From an uncultured SAR86 cluster bacterium (GTDB taxonomy: Bacteria > Pseudomonadota > Gammaproteobacteria > Magnimaribacterales > D2472), in NCBI GenBank assembly GCA_902602185.1, contig CACKPV010000002.1:62001-126000 (forward strand): a stretch of 64,000 nt of DNA, written 5' to 3'. Both the position numbers and the translations under genes were made by a program. This document shows, one piece after another, positions 10,563-22,742 of this stretch; position 1 is the first letter of the stretch; every line of letters starts with the position of its first letter. Below the pieces are notes generated by a model, which made no database searches, was not told the DNA's origin, and saw only the letters and a program-made list of their open reading frames with translations.

Positions 10563-10611
10563 AAGAGTTTCAAATAATATAAGTTTTTTCTGTTTTTTGC
10601 AAAAAAAGTCT

Positions 10612-10935
10612 TTAAATTTCTTTTTCTAAAAAATCATTTAGTTGTGATGATGTTAATGCACCAACTTCGGAACTTGAAACCTCTCCATCCTTGAATATTA
10701 CCAACGAGGGGATCGATCTAATACCATATTTCACGGCAAGATCTCTACTCTCTTCAATGTCAACCTTACAAAATTTCATTTGACCCTTAAATTGTTCTGC
10801 AGCTTCATCTACTCTTGGAGCAAGCTGCTTACATGGACCACACCATTCAGCCCAAAAATCGACCATCACCGGTACATCAGAATTAAGAACCTCTTCATCA
10901 AAATTACCTGTAGAAACTTCTAAGACCGAACTCAT
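10612..10935 (-). CDS. trxA: thioredoxin
   Basis: [16 protein letters not shown] active site; 107 aa; upstream of rho as in E. coli. Confidence 0.96.
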   Translation of the reverse strand: MSSVLEVSTGNFDEEVLNSDVPVMVDFWAEWCGPCKQLAPRVDEAAEQFKGQMKFCKVDIEESRDLAVKYGIRSIPSLVIFKDGEVSSSEVGALTSSQLNDFLEKEI

Positions 10936-11927
10936 AAATCAAACTCCTTTAATAATTCAACTGCACTATAGGAGAGAATTGCATCCGCACCTGCTCTCTT
11001 TAAACACAGCAATGATTCTAACATAACTTCCTTCTCTAACCATCCTTGATCAATTGCATTTTGCAACATGCTGTATTCACCACTGACCTGGTAAGCGAAA
11101 GTTGGCATTTTAAATGTATTTTTAATTTTAGAAATAATATCAAGATAAGGCATACCGGGCTTCACCATAACAATATCAGCGCCCTCTTCAATATCTAAAG
11201 CCACCTCATGCAATGCTTCATCACTGTTCGCAATATTCATCTGATAAGATGATTTACTTGCCCCTTGCAATTGGTTTTTCGAACCGACTGCATCCCGAAA
11301 TGGGCCATAAAAACTTGAATGGTACTTAGCAGCATAGGATAAAATGATCGTATCTTTATGATTGAACTCGTCAAGTTTAGATCTAATGTAACCAATGCGA
11401 CCATCCATCATGTCTGATGGTGCAATAATATCTGCCCCCGCATCAGCTAGAAAGGTAGCTTGTTCTCCCAGTAATTTTAAAGTCTCATCATTGTCTATTT
11501 TATTTCCTTTGAGAACTCCATCATGACCATGGTTCGTATACGGATCCAAAGCAACATCAGCAATTATAATTATTTCAGGAAATTGTTTCTTTAATGAAGA
11601 AATAGCAGAACATATTAAATTATTTGGATTTAAGGCTTCACTTCCTTCTTGATCTTTCTTATTGGAATCTATTACTGGAAAAACGGCAATAGATGAGATA
11701 CCTGCAGTTATTGCCTGCTCAACTTTGCTTGAAATGATATCAAGTCCATGTCTGCTTATTTTTGGCATGGAATCTATAGCTTCCGAACCTTTCAGACCTT
11801 CTTTGATGAAGAATGGTTGGATTAAGTCATGTTTGGTAAGAGTTGTTTCACTGACTAAATCAATCAAATTATTTGAGGTTCTTAGTCTTCTTAATCTAGA
11901 ATTTGGAAATTTTCTGTTAAACATCAT
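10932..11927 (-). CDS. hemB: delta-aminolevulinic acid dehydratase
   Basis: RLRRLRTSNNLIDLVSETTLTKHDLIQPFFI; ADIVMVKPGMPYLDII; AYQVSGEYSML. Confidence 0.96.
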   Translation of the reverse strand: MMFNRKFPNSRLRRLRTSNNLIDLVSETTLTKHDLIQPFFIKEGLKGSEAIDSMPKISRHGLDIISSKVEQAITAGISSIAVFPVIDSNKKDQEGSEALNPNNLICSAISSLKKQFPEIIIIADVALDPYTNHGHDGVLKGNKIDNDETLKLLGEQATFLADAGADIIAPSDMMDGRIGYIRSKLDEFNHKDTIILSYAAKYHSSFYGPFRDAVGSKNQLQGASKSSYQMNIANSDEALHEVALDIEEGADIVMVKPGMPYLDIISKIKNTFKMPTFAYQVSGEYSMLQNAIDQGWLEKEVMLESLLCLKRAGADAILSYSAVELLKEFDL

Positions 11928-13588
11928 CAGTCGGTAATAGCTCCGAGGGATGCTGATTGTACACTTTTTGAGTACTTAGACAAAACTCCTTTAGTTGGAA
12001 TCTTTTTGGTGATCTTTAAATTGTTCATTCGATGAGTTATTTCCTTCTCTGACAAAGCTACACTCAGAGTATTTGATTGAGCATCGATTGTGATTTCGTC
12101 TCCATTTTCAAGGATTGCTAGAGGTCCTCCTACATAAGCTTCGGGAGTAATATGACCCACAACAAAACCATGAGTTCCTCCTGAAAATCTACCATCAGTA
12201 ATAAAAGCGACTTCATCTCCCAATCCTTGCCCCATAATGGCAGAGGTTGGTTTCAACATCTCTCGCATTCCTGGTCCACCTTTAGGCCCTTCAAAACGGA
12301 TAACTATGACATCACCTTTTTGAATCTTTCGTCCTTGAATAGCTTCCATACCCTCTTCCTCAGAATCAAAAACTTTTGCAGGGCCAGTAAAAGTAATGCC
12401 CTCCTTTCCTGTAATTTTTGCTACTGCTCCTTCAGGGGCTAAGTTGCCATATAAAACTCTAAGATGGCTTGTATCTTTAATAGGCGAATCAAGAGAGCGA
12501 ATGATTGTTTGGTCATTAGGATATGCTGCAATGTTTTCAAGATTTTGTGCTAATGTTTTACCTGATACAGTTAAGCATTCTGGATGCAATAATCCTTTAT
12601 CTAGTAATATCTTCATCATGGGTTGTATACCCCCAATAGCATTCAAAGAGGACATGTAGTGCTCTCCAAAGGGTTTAATATCAGCAATCACGGGTACTCT
12701 CTTTCCAATTCTTGTAAAATCGTCAAGTGTAAGAGGGACTCCAATAGTGTGAGCCATTGCCAGTAAATGCAAAACTGCATTTGTAGAGCCACCCAGAGCA
12801 ATTACTATAGTGATAGCATTTTCAAAAGCTTTTTTAGTCATTATATCCGAGGGCTTTATATCTTTTTCCAGTAGGTACTTGATAGCAGAACCAGTTGCTT
12901 CGCAATCTTTAATTTTTGCTTTTGAAATAGCATCTTGACTACTACTGCCAGGTAATGACATGCCCATTGCTTCAATTGCTGATGCCATAGTATTTGCGGT
13001 ATACATGCCCCCGCAAGATCCTGGACCCACTACTGAAATCTTCTCAATAGCTATAAGATCGTCCTCTGAAATAGACCCTTTGGCAAATTCTCCAGTTTTC
13101 TCACAAACGGTTACATAATCAGTATTCTCTATACTTGGCCTAATAGATCCTCCATAAACAAAAATTGAGGGTCTGTTTAATCTTGCCATTGCCATTACAA
13201 CTCCGGGCATGTTCTTATCACAACCCCCAATTCCAATCACGCCATCGTATCCAAGACAACCGACAACAGTTTCAATAGAATCAGCAATTACCTCTCTAGA
13301 AACTAGAGAATATTTCATCCCTTCGGTACCCATAGAAATACCATCAGATACTGTAATTGTGTTAAATGTGATGCCCTTACAGCCATAACTATTAACTGAT
13401 TTCTCCACAATAGATGCCAAATCATCTAAATGCATATTACAAGGAGTAACACTTGCTCCTAAGGAAGCAATGCCCACATGTGGTTTTTTAAAATCTTCAT
13501 CAGTAAATCCAACACCCCTTAACATTGATCTTGAGGGTGCCTGCTCAGCTCCATCAACTATTACTTTTGAGAATTTCCTATTTTTCAT
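11927..13588 (-). CDS. ilvD: dihydroxy-acid dehydratase
   Basis: 553 aa; [42 protein letters not shown]. Confidence 0.96.
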   Translation of the reverse strand: MKNRKFSKVIVDGAEQAPSRSMLRGVGFTDEDFKKPHVGIASLGASVTPCNMHLDDLASIVEKSVNSYGCKGITFNTITVSDGISMGTEGMKYSLVSREVIADSIETVVGCLGYDGVIGIGGCDKNMPGVVMAMARLNRPSIFVYGGSIRPSIENTDYVTVCEKTGEFAKGSISEDDLIAIEKISVVGPGSCGGMYTANTMASAIEAMGMSLPGSSSQDAISKAKIKDCEATGSAIKYLLEKDIKPSDIMTKKAFENAITIVIALGGSTNAVLHLLAMAHTIGVPLTLDDFTRIGKRVPVIADIKPFGEHYMSSLNAIGGIQPMMKILLDKGLLHPECLTVSGKTLAQNLENIAAYPNDQTIIRSLDSPIKDTSHLRVLYGNLAPEGAVAKITGKEGITFTGPAKVFDSEEEGMEAIQGRKIQKGDVIVIRFEGPKGGPGMREMLKPTSAIMGQGLGDEVAFITDGRFSGGTHGFVVGHITPEAYVGGPLAILENGDEITIDAQSNTLSVALSEKEITHRMNNLKITKKIPTKGVLSKYSKSVQSASLGAITD

Positions 13589-13590
13589 TA

Positions 13591-15192
13591 CTAAGAGGAA
13601 TATTTAAGAGAAGCATCAAGAAGCTTCTTTGTATAGTTTTCTTTGGGGTTATTAAAAACCTCTTTGGCATTTCCGTACTCCACCATGGAGCCTTCACTCA
13701 TAACAAAAATCTTGTCGCACATTGAGCGAATGACCTTCAAATCATGACTTATAAATAAATAAGTAAGTTCGTACTTCAATTGAAGCTGTTTTAGAACATC
13801 TATAACTTGAATCTGAATTGATCTATCCAAAGCAGAAGTTGGCTCATCAAGAATTATAAATCGAGGTTTAAGAATTAGTGCTCTAGCAATAGCTATTCTT
13901 TGTCTTTGGCCACCTGAGAATTCATGTGGATACTTAAACATTAAATCAGGATCGAGCCCGACATCATTCATAACATCCTTGATCATTTCATCTTTTTGAA
14001 CTTTTGATAATTCTTGCTTGTGAACATCCAGGCCCTCTCCAATAATCTCACCTATTGTCATTCTGGGTGAAAGAGAACCATAAGGGTCTTGAAAAATAAT
14101 TTGAATATCACTTTTAACTTTTTGTAATTCAGATTTAGACATATCCCTTAGCAAACGATTCTCAAAAATGATGTCTCCCTCGTAATCAACTAAATTGATA
14201 ATAGCTTTTCCAAGTGTTGACTTTCCAGAACCAGATTCTCCAACAACCCCAATGGTTGACTTTCTTGGAATGTCCATAGTCACACCTTTGACCGCATGAA
14301 ATAAATTACTACCAAATAATGTTTTTGAGGGAATCTTATAGAAAACATCAAGATTTTTAATCTTTAATATATTTTCATCGTCGCACGTTGTATCTTTTTT
14401 TGGTTGCGGTTCAGAATTTAACAATTTCTTGGTGTAATCATCTTCCGGATCTGAAAATATCTCTTTAGTATTTCCTTGCTCAACGATTTTTCCACCTTTC
14501 ATTACAGAGACAGTATCACTAAATTTTTCTACTAAACCTAAATCATGTGTGATAAAAAGTATGGCCATACCTAATTGCTCTTTAATCCTATTCATCAAGT
14601 CTAAAATTTGAGCCTGAATCGTTACATCTAGTGCGGTAGTGGGCTCATCTGCAATTAGTAAATCGGGCTCGTTTATCAGTGCCATTGCAATCATAATTCT
14701 TTGCCTTTGCCCTCCAGATAATTCATGCGGAAATGCATCAAATCTTCTCTCTAAATCTGGAATTTCTACAAGCTGCATAAGCTCCATTGCTCTCAACCTT
14801 GCATCATGCTTTGAAATCTTTTTATGGCTCATTACTGATTCCATAATTTGATTTCCAACTTTATGAAACGGATTTAATGAAGTCATTGGTTCTTGAAATA
14901 TCATTGAAACTTTATTACCTCTTATCTTTCTGAGTGCAGAATTATTTAGACCAATGGTCTCTTCACTATTAACTAGAATTGATGAATCCTGAGAATAAAT
15001 AGTCCTAAGTTTAGGGAGCAGTTGTAAAATTGATAATGCCGTAACAGATTTGCCTGAACCTGATTCACCAACTAAAGCACGGGTCTCATTCTTCCGAATT
15101 TTAAAAGAAATATTATCAACAGCTGTAAATACTTCTTTTCGAAGTTTGAAACCGACCGTAAGATTCTGAATTGCTAATACTTCTTTACTCAT
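13591..15192 (-). CDS. ABC transporter ATP-binding protein with two fused ATPase domains (YejF / peptide-transport type)
   Basis: Two Walker A (GESGSGKS), two signature ([16 protein letters not shown]) and two Walker B ([24 protein letters not shown]) sets. Confidence 0.92.
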   Translation of the reverse strand: MSKEVLAIQNLTVGFKLRKEVFTAVDNISFKIRKNETRALVGESGSGKSVTALSILQLLPKLRTIYSQDSSILVNSEETIGLNNSALRKIRGNKVSMIFQEPMTSLNPFHKVGNQIMESVMSHKKISKHDARLRAMELMQLVEIPDLERRFDAFPHELSGGQRQRIMIAMALINEPDLLIADEPTTALDVTIQAQILDLMNRIKEQLGMAILFITHDLGLVEKFSDTVSVMKGGKIVEQGNTKEIFSDPEDDYTKKLLNSEPQPKKDTTCDDENILKIKNLDVFYKIPSKTLFGSNLFHAVKGVTMDIPRKSTIGVVGESGSGKSTLGKAIINLVDYEGDIIFENRLLRDMSKSELQKVKSDIQIIFQDPYGSLSPRMTIGEIIGEGLDVHKQELSKVQKDEMIKDVMNDVGLDPDLMFKYPHEFSGGQRQRIAIARALILKPRFIILDEPTSALDRSIQIQVIDVLKQLQLKYELTYLFISHDLKVIRSMCDKIFVMSEGSMVEYGNAKEVFNNPKENYTKKLLDASLKYSS

Positions 15193-16214
15193 AACTCTTT
15201 TTTCAATATATCAATCATATCCTCCATTGCTCTTCGGGCAGTCTTTAGCAGAGAAATACTAATGAAGCCATGAAAGAGACTTGGATAATGCAATTGCTTT
15301 AAATAAAATCCTGCATTATGCAATTTCAAAGCATATGCTTCACCTTCATCACATAGTGGATCAAAACCGGCAGTAATTATAACTGTTTTACAATTAAAAT
15401 CTTTATCGGGTATAAATTTTTGTTGCAATAAATCATAACTAGTTGTGGTGCTTTGCTCACCTGTAAACTGTTTCCAAAACCATCGCATTGCATCTTTTGT
15501 GAGCAAAAAATTTTCAGCATATAAATCCATGGATTCAAATTCTAAACTTGGAGAAATCATTGGATAAATTAAAAACTGAAGACCTGGTGATTCAAATTCA
15601 TCGGACCTATATAACTCAAAAGATAATGAAGCTGCCAAATGGGCACCAGCACTATCTCCTAATAAAACTATATTTTGTTCACTATAACCTTGGTTTTTTA
15701 GAAATCTTATAGCTTCCAAAGCATCTTCGAGTGCTAAAGGAAACTTGTTTTGTGGTGCTTTTCTATAGTCAAGAGCAAACACTTTATATTGAAGTCTTTC
15801 AACTAAAAAATCAGTAAAAGGTTTGTAAGTTTCAACATCAGATAGTACATAACCACCCCCATGAAAAAATAAAACTATTTTTTCTGAATTCAAACCCATA
15901 GCACTATATTCTCTTAAGCAGACATCTTCACAATGAGATAAAATGTGATCTTTAAAGGTAGTTCTCACTTTAGTGGGTTCAGTAAGGTACAAAACCTTTC
16001 TCCTGTCGTTAATCTCAGATCTAAGGGTTTCGGAAAAATTCTCCAAGTCGAGGGGCACACTGAAGTGCTGAATAAGGTTCAGAAAAGTCATTGATTGATA
16101 GTCAAATACTTGACCTCGAGAAAACTTTTTTGGTTGCAATGTAAACAGCCTCAAAATCCAGTCCGGCATTAAGAAAAATAATCTTAAGATAAAATTTATT
16201 AAGTTTATATTCAT
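15189..16214 (-). CDS. alpha/beta hydrolase fold-3 (HSL-type) esterase/lipase
   Basis: Oxyanion HGGGYV and nucleophile elbow LLGDSAGAHLA; C-terminal LFHGFI. True start may be internal. Confidence 0.85.
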   Translation of the reverse strand: MNINLINFILRLFFLMPDWILRLFTLQPKKFSRGQVFDYQSMTFLNLIQHFSVPLDLENFSETLRSEINDRRKVLYLTEPTKVRTTFKDHILSHCEDVCLREYSAMGLNSEKIVLFFHGGGYVLSDVETYKPFTDFLVERLQYKVFALDYRKAPQNKFPLALEDALEAIRFLKNQGYSEQNIVLLGDSAGAHLAASLSFELYRSDEFESPGLQFLIYPMISPSLEFESMDLYAENFLLTKDAMRWFWKQFTGEQSTTTSYDLLQQKFIPDKDFNCKTVIITAGFDPLCDEGEAYALKLHNAGFYLKQLHYPSLFHGFISISLLKTARRAMEDMIDILKKEL

Positions 16215-16228
16215 GCTATCGTAATCTT

Positions 16229-16654
16229 ATGCCCATTTATAGAAGTCTTAACTCAATATTATACTTGTTTATCTTTTTGGCTTTTACTCAGCACTTAATA
16301 TCCCAGAATTTTTTCGATAATCAGAAAATTTTAGAGGTTGATAAAGCTTTTGAACTACAGACCACTCAATTAAAAAATCAAAACAAAATTGTTTGGTTGA
16401 TTGAAGACAATTATTTCTTATATAAAGATTCAATAAAAATTAAGCATAATGATAATGAATTAGGTCTTCTTTTTCTTACCAAATCAGAAAAATATGCAGA
16501 TATTTTTCTAGGTGATTCTGAAATTTTTAGAACTGAACTAGTAGTAGAAATCAAACATAGCTTTAGACAAGGAGATGCATTAAAGATTATTTTTCAAGGG
16601 TGTGCTGAAAATATCTATTGTTACTCTCCTGTTCAAAGGGAAATCATCTTCTGA
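16229..16654 (+). CDS. hypothetical secreted protein
   Basis: 141 aa ORF with a plausible signal peptide (LYLFIFLAFTQHLISQ); no family recognised. Confidence 0.55.
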   Translation: MPIYRSLNSILYLFIFLAFTQHLISQNFFDNQKILEVDKAFELQTTQLKNQNKIVWLIEDNYFLYKDSIKIKHNDNELGLLFLTKSEKYADIFLGDSEIFRTELVVEIKHSFRQGDALKIIFQGCAENIYCYSPVQREIIF

Positions 16655-16708
16655 TAAATGAATCTATAATCGTTTAATTCCTTTTAAAAAGCTTATAAAA
16701 TCGAAATT

Positions 16709-17140
16709 ATGAAAATTCTAGTGATTAATGGACCCAACCTGAACCTCTTGGGTAAGCGAGAAAGTTCAATTTATGGAAATGAATCTTTGGATGATATTAT
16801 CTCCAGTCTTGAAAACATCTGCGCAAAGAAAAATGCTAGTCTGTTAACTTTTCAAAGCAATGCGGAGCATGAAATTGTTGAAAAAATTCATTCCTGTCAA
16901 AACAAAAAAGTTGATTGGATGATTATAAATCCTGGTGCATTTACGCATACTAGCATTGCTATAAGAGATGCTCTAATCGGAGTCGAAGTTCCTTTTTATG
17001 AAGTTCACATCTCCAACATTTTTGCTAGAGAAGAGTTTAGGCACAAATCATATTTTTCTGACATTGCCCAAGGAGTCATATGTGGATTTGGTACCTCTGG
17101 TTATGAGAGTGCCTTACTGAAAATTTTGGATAAAAATTAA
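16709..17140 (+). CDS. aroQ: type II 3-dehydroquinate dehydratase
   Basis: MKILVINGPNLNLLGKRE, INPGAFTHTSIAIRDAL, EVHISN; precedes accB. Confidence 0.95.
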   Translation: MKILVINGPNLNLLGKRESSIYGNESLDDIISSLENICAKKNASLLTFQSNAEHEIVEKIHSCQNKKVDWMIINPGAFTHTSIAIRDALIGVEVPFYEVHISNIFAREEFRHKSYFSDIAQGVICGFGTSGYESALLKILDKN

Positions 17141-17141
17141 A

Positions 17142-17579
17142 ATGGATATAAGAAAAATAAAAAAACTCATTGAAATGCTTCAGGACTCCGATCTTACTGA
17201 GATTGAAGTAACCGAGGGAGAAGAAGCTGTTCGCATTTCCAGAAATAGTGGAAATATTCAATCTGTCAGGGAAACATTATCTCAAGCCACCGAGCACTCA
17301 GAGCAGATTTCTGTGAGTAAAAATGATAACAAAAGTGAAGATATTGGTAAAAAAATCACCTCTCCTATAGTAGGTACTTTTTATAGAAAACCCGGTCCAG
17401 ATAAAGATCCTTATATAAGGGAGGGAGATAGAATTGAAGCAGGTCAAGTTGTATGCATTGTTGAAGCTATGAAGATGATGAATGAAATCAAATCGGAATT
17501 TTCGGGAGTTGTAAAAAAGATTCATGTAAATGATGAGGAACCGGTTGAATTTTCACAATTGCTAGTAACTATTGACTGA
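17142..17579 (+). CDS. accB: acetyl-CoA carboxylase biotin carboxyl carrier protein
   Basis: C-terminal biotinyl domain with VEAMKMMNEIKSE. Confidence 0.95.
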   Translation: MDIRKIKKLIEMLQDSDLTEIEVTEGEEAVRISRNSGNIQSVRETLSQATEHSEQISVSKNDNKSEDIGKKITSPIVGTFYRKPGPDKDPYIREGDRIEAGQVVCIVEAMKMMNEIKSEFSGVVKKIHVNDEEPVEFSQLLVTID

Positions 17580-18928
17580 TGTCACATAAGGTCTTAATTG
17601 CCAATAGAGGTGAAATTGCATTGCGTGCTTTAAGAGCATGTAAAGAATTAGGCATACAAACTGTTAGCATTTATTCCGAGGGTGACCGAAATCTAAAAAG
17701 TTTGAGATTTTCTGATGAATCCGTTTGCATTGGCCCCTCGGATTCAAAGAGCAGTTATCTTAATGTACCTGCAATTCTATCGGCTGCTGATTTAACAAAT
17801 GCGGATGCTATTTACCCCGGCTATGGATTTTTAGCTGAAGATCATGCTTTTGCTGAGCAATGTTCTTTGAGTGGATTTAAATTTATTGGCCCCCATCATG
17901 AAACTATTAAAAAAATGGGGGATAAAATCACTGCTAAATCTATCGTAACAAACTATGGGATCAAGTGTGTTCCAGGTTTTTCAGATGAAATCCCAGAAGA
18001 AAAGGATGAGTTAGAAAAGATCACGAAAAGTATTGGATATCCAATTATTTTGAAAGCAACTGCGGGTGGTGGAGGTAAAGGGATGAAAATAGTTGAATCA
18101 ATTGATCAACTCTCAAATGCACTTCAAATTGCAAGCAAGGAAGCAGAAGCTAACTTTGGTAATGGAAGGATTTATATAGAAAAATTCATAGAAAATCCAA
18201 GACATATCGAAATTCAAGTCGTAGGAGATGGAAAAGGAAACGCTATTCATTTAGGAACCCGTGACTGCTCTATACAAAGAAGGCATCAAAAACTTATTGA
18301 AGAAGCCCCTGCTCTGGATGTGAATCAAACAAAATTGGATGAGTTATTGAATTGTTGTGTTGAGCTTTGTAAAGACATCAATTATGAAGGAGCAGGTACT
18401 CTTGAATTCTTATATGAGAATGAAGAATTTTATTTTTTAGAAATGAATACTCGTATCCAAGTTGAACATCCTGTCACAGAAATGGTAACTGGATTTGATA
18501 TAGTTAAAGCCCAACTCAGGATTGCACTTGGATTGCCATTATCACTTGATCAAGAAAGAATCTTTATCAGGGGTCATGCCATAGAATGCAGAATCAACGC
18601 AGAGGACTCAGAGAAATTTATTCCTAATCCCGGAAAGATTACAAGGATGCATATTCCAGGAGGTTTTGGAATTCGATATGATTCTCATATCTACAACGGG
18701 TATACAGTCCCACCTTTTTACGATTCAATGCTTGCAAAAATTATTACTTTAGCTGACTCTAGAGATTCAGCTATAAGCAGAATGCTTATGGCATTAGACG
18801 AATTTTTTATTGAAGGGATAAAAACAACGCATCAATTCCATCAAAAAATGCTGGTCGATAAAACTTTCACTTCAAATAAACACTCCATTAACTACTTGGA
18901 AAAAGAATTTTTGAAAGATGGTGATTGA
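17579..18928 (+). CDS. accC: acetyl-CoA carboxylase biotin carboxylase subunit
   Basis: [50 protein letters not shown]; start overlaps the accB stop (TGATG). Confidence 0.97.
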   Translation: MSHKVLIANRGEIALRALRACKELGIQTVSIYSEGDRNLKSLRFSDESVCIGPSDSKSSYLNVPAILSAADLTNADAIYPGYGFLAEDHAFAEQCSLSGFKFIGPHHETIKKMGDKITAKSIVTNYGIKCVPGFSDEIPEEKDELEKITKSIGYPIILKATAGGGGKGMKIVESIDQLSNALQIASKEAEANFGNGRIYIEKFIENPRHIEIQVVGDGKGNAIHLGTRDCSIQRRHQKLIEEAPALDVNQTKLDELLNCCVELCKDINYEGAGTLEFLYENEEFYFLEMNTRIQVEHPVTEMVTGFDIVKAQLRIALGLPLSLDQERIFIRGHAIECRINAEDSEKFIPNPGKITRMHIPGGFGIRYDSHIYNGYTVPPFYDSMLAKIITLADSRDSAISRMLMALDEFFIEGIKTTHQFHQKMLVDKTFTSNKHSINYLEKEFLKDGD

Positions 18929-21329
18929 TTACAAACCGCAAGAGATAGAAAAAACTATCCAAAAGAAATGGCAGGAAGAAGATCGTTATGTGTCTAAACC
19001 TGATGATCGTGAAAAATTTTACTGCCTTTCAATGTTTCCTTATCCCTCAGGGAAATTACATATGGGTCATGTAAGGAACTACACGATTGGTGATGTCATT
19101 TCTAGATACAAAAGGTTACAAAACATCAATGTATTTCAACCCATGGGCTGGGATGCTTTTGGTTTGCCTGCAGAAAATGCTGCGTTGCAAAATAAAGTCA
19201 GCCCAAAAGAATGGACGGATCAAAATATTGAAGCCATGAAACAACAATTAATGTCCCTTGGTTTTAGTTATGACTGGTCAAAAGAATTAAGAACTTGTGA
19301 ACCAACTTACTACCAATGGGAACAAGAACTTTTTAGTATTTTGGCAAAAAAGGGGTTGGTCTACAAAAAGAAATCTCTTGTGAACTGGGATCCAGTTGAT
19401 CAAACGGTTCTTGCAAATGAGCAAGTAATTGATGGTAAAGGCTGGAGGTCCGGAGCTGATGTTGAGTTGAAGGAAGTTGATCAATGGTTCTTTAAGATCA
19501 CCGACTATGCTGAAGAACTCTTGTCATCTTTGGATGATCTTGATTGGCCAGAGAATGTGAAGCTTATGCAAAAGAACTGGATTGGTAAATCCGTAGGTGC
19601 AGAAATAAAATTCTCAGTGGATAGCATTGAGCAAGACTTAGAGGCATTCACAACAAGAGTGGACACACTTTTTGGTGTAACTTTTTTAGCACTTTCTCCC
19701 CAGCATGAAATTGCTGTTGAAATGGGGGAAACAGATGCTGATTTGAAGAAGTTTCTTGAAGATTGTAAAAAAATGAAGAGTTCTGAAGCAGATTTAGCAA
19801 CTGCTGAAAAAATTGGTTTTAAAACAAAACTAACAGCTAAACATCCCCTATTAAATAAGCAAATTCCTATTTGGATTGCCAATTATGTACTTATGGATTA
19901 TGGAACTGGAGTTGTAATGGGAGTGCCTGCGCATGATGATAGAGATTTTGATTTTGCGACCAAGTATTCTATAGATATTGAAAAAGTGATTGAAAGTAGT
20001 AAAGATGAATTGCCCTCATCTGAGAAAGGAATCCTAATTAATTCAGATAAATATAATTCCATGAATTCAGATGATGCCATTGGAAGAATGATCAATGATT
20101 TAGAAGTAAGCAATATCGCTCGACCCATTGTCAATTTCAGATTAAGAGACTGGGGAATAAGTAGACAAAGATACTGGGGTTGCCCAATTCCAGTAATTTA
20201 TAGCGATGATAAAGAGCAATTCCTCACTGGCTCCAATTTACCAGTCTCATTACCAGAAATAGAACCAGGTTCCATCCCAAAACCTCTAAGTCAGAATGAA
20301 GATTTTTATAAGTTAGATGGTAATCGAAAAAGAGAAGTAGATACATTTGATACTTTTGTTGATTCGTCTTGGTACTATGCTCGCTTTACCTCCGCAGATT
20401 CATCAGACAAAATGTTGAATAGTGATTCAAAGTACTGGTTGCCTGTCGACCTATACATCGGTGGCATTGAACATGCAATTTTGCATCTCCTGTATTCAAG
20501 ATTCTTTTTTAAGGCGATGAGAGATGTTGGACTGGTTGAAAGTGATGAACCATTTAAAAAACTTCTTACTCAGGGAATGGTTTTAAAAGATGGGGCCAAA
20601 ATGTCTAAGTCAAAGGGAAATACTGTAGACCCTCAGAAATTCATTGATAAATATGGGGCTGACACAGTCAGACTGTATATGATGTTTACATCTCCACCAG
20701 AGCAGAGTCTTGAATGGTCTGAGTCAGCAGTAGAGGGTTCATATAAATTCCTTAAAAGATTATGGAACCTGATCATTGATAGTAAAAAAGAGAAGATTAA
20801 CATCGATGGAGACCTTGATAAGAGACAAAGAGCATTAAGACGGAAGTCTCATCAAACACTTAAGAAAGCTACTTCCGAATATGAATCTCGTTATGCGTTC
20901 AATACCGTTGTTGCTGCTTCCATGGAGTTACTAAATAGTCTCTCAAAAGACTTTAAAAATTATGAAACTAATAATGATAGGTTTTGTAGAAATGAAGCAA
21001 TTACATTCTTGCTTAAAATTTTATTTCCCATTTGTCCTCACATTTGTGAATACCTCTGGGAAAGATTTCATACCAAAGTTGAGCATGATTCAATTGAATG
21101 TGGCTGGCCTATGTATGATGATAATCTAATTGCTGATGAAAGTTTTCAGTTAGTAGTCCAAATAAATGGAAAGGTAAGGGGTAAAGTCAACTTAAATACA
21201 GAAATTAGTAAAAAATCAGTTGAAGATGCAGCAAAAAAGATTCCGAATGTTATGAATTCTCTGAAAGGCAAGGAAATTACAAAAGTGATTTATATTGAAA
21301 AAAAACTTATTAATTTTGTAATTAAATGA
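18918..21329 (+). CDS. leuS: leucyl-tRNA synthetase
   Basis: [20 protein letters not shown] and [14 protein letters not shown]; 803 aa. Confidence 0.97.
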   Translation: MVIDYKPQEIEKTIQKKWQEEDRYVSKPDDREKFYCLSMFPYPSGKLHMGHVRNYTIGDVISRYKRLQNINVFQPMGWDAFGLPAENAALQNKVSPKEWTDQNIEAMKQQLMSLGFSYDWSKELRTCEPTYYQWEQELFSILAKKGLVYKKKSLVNWDPVDQTVLANEQVIDGKGWRSGADVELKEVDQWFFKITDYAEELLSSLDDLDWPENVKLMQKNWIGKSVGAEIKFSVDSIEQDLEAFTTRVDTLFGVTFLALSPQHEIAVEMGETDADLKKFLEDCKKMKSSEADLATAEKIGFKTKLTAKHPLLNKQIPIWIANYVLMDYGTGVVMGVPAHDDRDFDFATKYSIDIEKVIESSKDELPSSEKGILINSDKYNSMNSDDAIGRMINDLEVSNIARPIVNFRLRDWGISRQRYWGCPIPVIYSDDKEQFLTGSNLPVSLPEIEPGSIPKPLSQNEDFYKLDGNRKREVDTFDTFVDSSWYYARFTSADSSDKMLNSDSKYWLPVDLYIGGIEHAILHLLYSRFFFKAMRDVGLVESDEPFKKLLTQGMVLKDGAKMSKSKGNTVDPQKFIDKYGADTVRLYMMFTSPPEQSLEWSESAVEGSYKFLKRLWNLIIDSKKEKINIDGDLDKRQRALRRKSHQTLKKATSEYESRYAFNTVVAASMELLNSLSKDFKNYETNNDRFCRNEAITFLLKILFPICPHICEYLWERFHTKVEHDSIECGWPMYDDNLIADESFQLVVQINGKVRGKVNLNTEISKKSVEDAAKKIPNVMNSLKGKEITKVIYIEKKLINFVIK

Positions 21330-21778
21330 AATATTTAATACTTTTGATAATTTTGTCAGGCTGTTCTTTTCAACAACTCAATATCAATGAGTCAAAGTTA
21401 ACTATCTCTTCAGTAAATTATATTAATACCCCCAAAGATTTAAAGTATCTCATCAATGATGCCCTACTCGTTAAACCAGAATCTAATACTAATCTAATTA
21501 TTAGAGACTATAAGGAGAATCTCAGAGATTTCAGTGGCGGTAATAACTTATCAAATATTGAGTCACAAATATATGGTGAAGTAACTCTCGAAATAAATGT
21601 TGATGATGCAAAAAATATTATTATTATTTCCAGTTCTAAAAAATTTCAAAATAATTTTCTTAACCCTCAAGCCCAAAAAATTATGATTCAAACAATGCGG
21701 AAAGAACTCTTCAGGGATTTATCTTCGAAAATACAAATGGTACTCTTGAGGGATGCAGCTCGAATACCTTCAATTTGA
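21326..21778 (+). CDS. lptE: LPS-assembly lipoprotein LptE
   Basis: Lipobox ILSGC; position between leuS and holA; weak sequence conservation. Confidence 0.75.
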   Translation: MKYLILLIILSGCSFQQLNINESKLTISSVNYINTPKDLKYLINDALLVKPESNTNLIIRDYKENLRDFSGGNNLSNIESQIYGEVTLEINVDDAKNIIIISSSKKFQNNFLNPQAQKIMIQTMRKELFRDLSSKIQMVLLRDAARIPSI

Positions 21779-22742
21779 TCCAAATCATATAACTAAGTTT
21801 CCTTTATTTCTCATTCATGGCAAAGAAGTCATTCTTAGAAACGAGATTAAAGATAAAATCAAAACTTTTATCTCAAACGAATCAGAATCAAATATCATTG
21901 TTCTAGATCAAAGTAATTTAAATGATCTTGAAAATATTATTAAAGAAAATATTTCAGACGACTTATTTGGGCAGGCAACTACAGTAATTATCAATCATCA
22001 TAAAGGTACCTTTCCAAAAGCAATGACAGATTTTTTTGCTGATTATGATTTTCCTGAGGATAGTGACATCAAAATAATTATCGATAGCACCTCGGAAAAA
22101 ATCAATCAAAATCTTAAATGGATTAAAAAAATAAAAGAAATTTGTTTACAAATTTCTTGTCCATCAATGAAAACACTGATTGATGAAAAAAAATGGGTGA
22201 GGAGTAAATTAGATTTCTTAACTTCCAAAGAAATAGATTTCCTCCTTGATGATTTAATAACAGCTAATAGAGGAAACCTTCAATCAATGAATAATGACAT
22301 AAAGGTAATTAAAGTTTTATGTCAGAAAGAAGAAAGTAAATCCTTAGCTCTGGCAAATCTGAAACTTTCTTTTCAAATGAGCCCATTTGAAATTGAAGAT
22401 AAAATACTTTTGGGTGACTCAAAAAATGTTATTAAAATAATCTATCAGCTCAAACAGTCTGATCCTAACTCACTTAGTGGATTACTATGGATCATAAATA
22501 AAATAACCTATAACTCGGTAATGGCAAAAAATCATTCCGATGCGCAATCCTCCCTTCAAAAAGCAAATATATGGTCCAATAAAATTCCTCTTTATATGAA
22601 ATTCTTAAACAAACACGAGAGTGTGGCATTGGATATTTTTTATAAACAAGCTTTTTGGCTTGATCAATACTGGAAAGGTTCAAAAAAAGGAGATATTTGG
22701 CAAGAGGTGATATCACTTGTAAAAGCAATGTGTTCAAGTTAG
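21753..22742 (+). CDS. holA: DNA polymerase III subunit delta
   Basis: LFLIHGKEVILRNEI; length and position after lptE. Confidence 0.82.
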   Translation: MQLEYLQFDPNHITKFPLFLIHGKEVILRNEIKDKIKTFISNESESNIIVLDQSNLNDLENIIKENISDDLFGQATTVIINHHKGTFPKAMTDFFADYDFPEDSDIKIIIDSTSEKINQNLKWIKKIKEICLQISCPSMKTLIDEKKWVRSKLDFLTSKEIDFLLDDLITANRGNLQSMNNDIKVIKVLCQKEESKSLALANLKLSFQMSPFEIEDKILLGDSKNVIKIIYQLKQSDPNSLSGLLWIINKITYNSVMAKNHSDAQSSLQKANIWSNKIPLYMKFLNKHESVALDIFYKQAFWLDQYWKGSKKGDIWQEVISLVKAMCSS

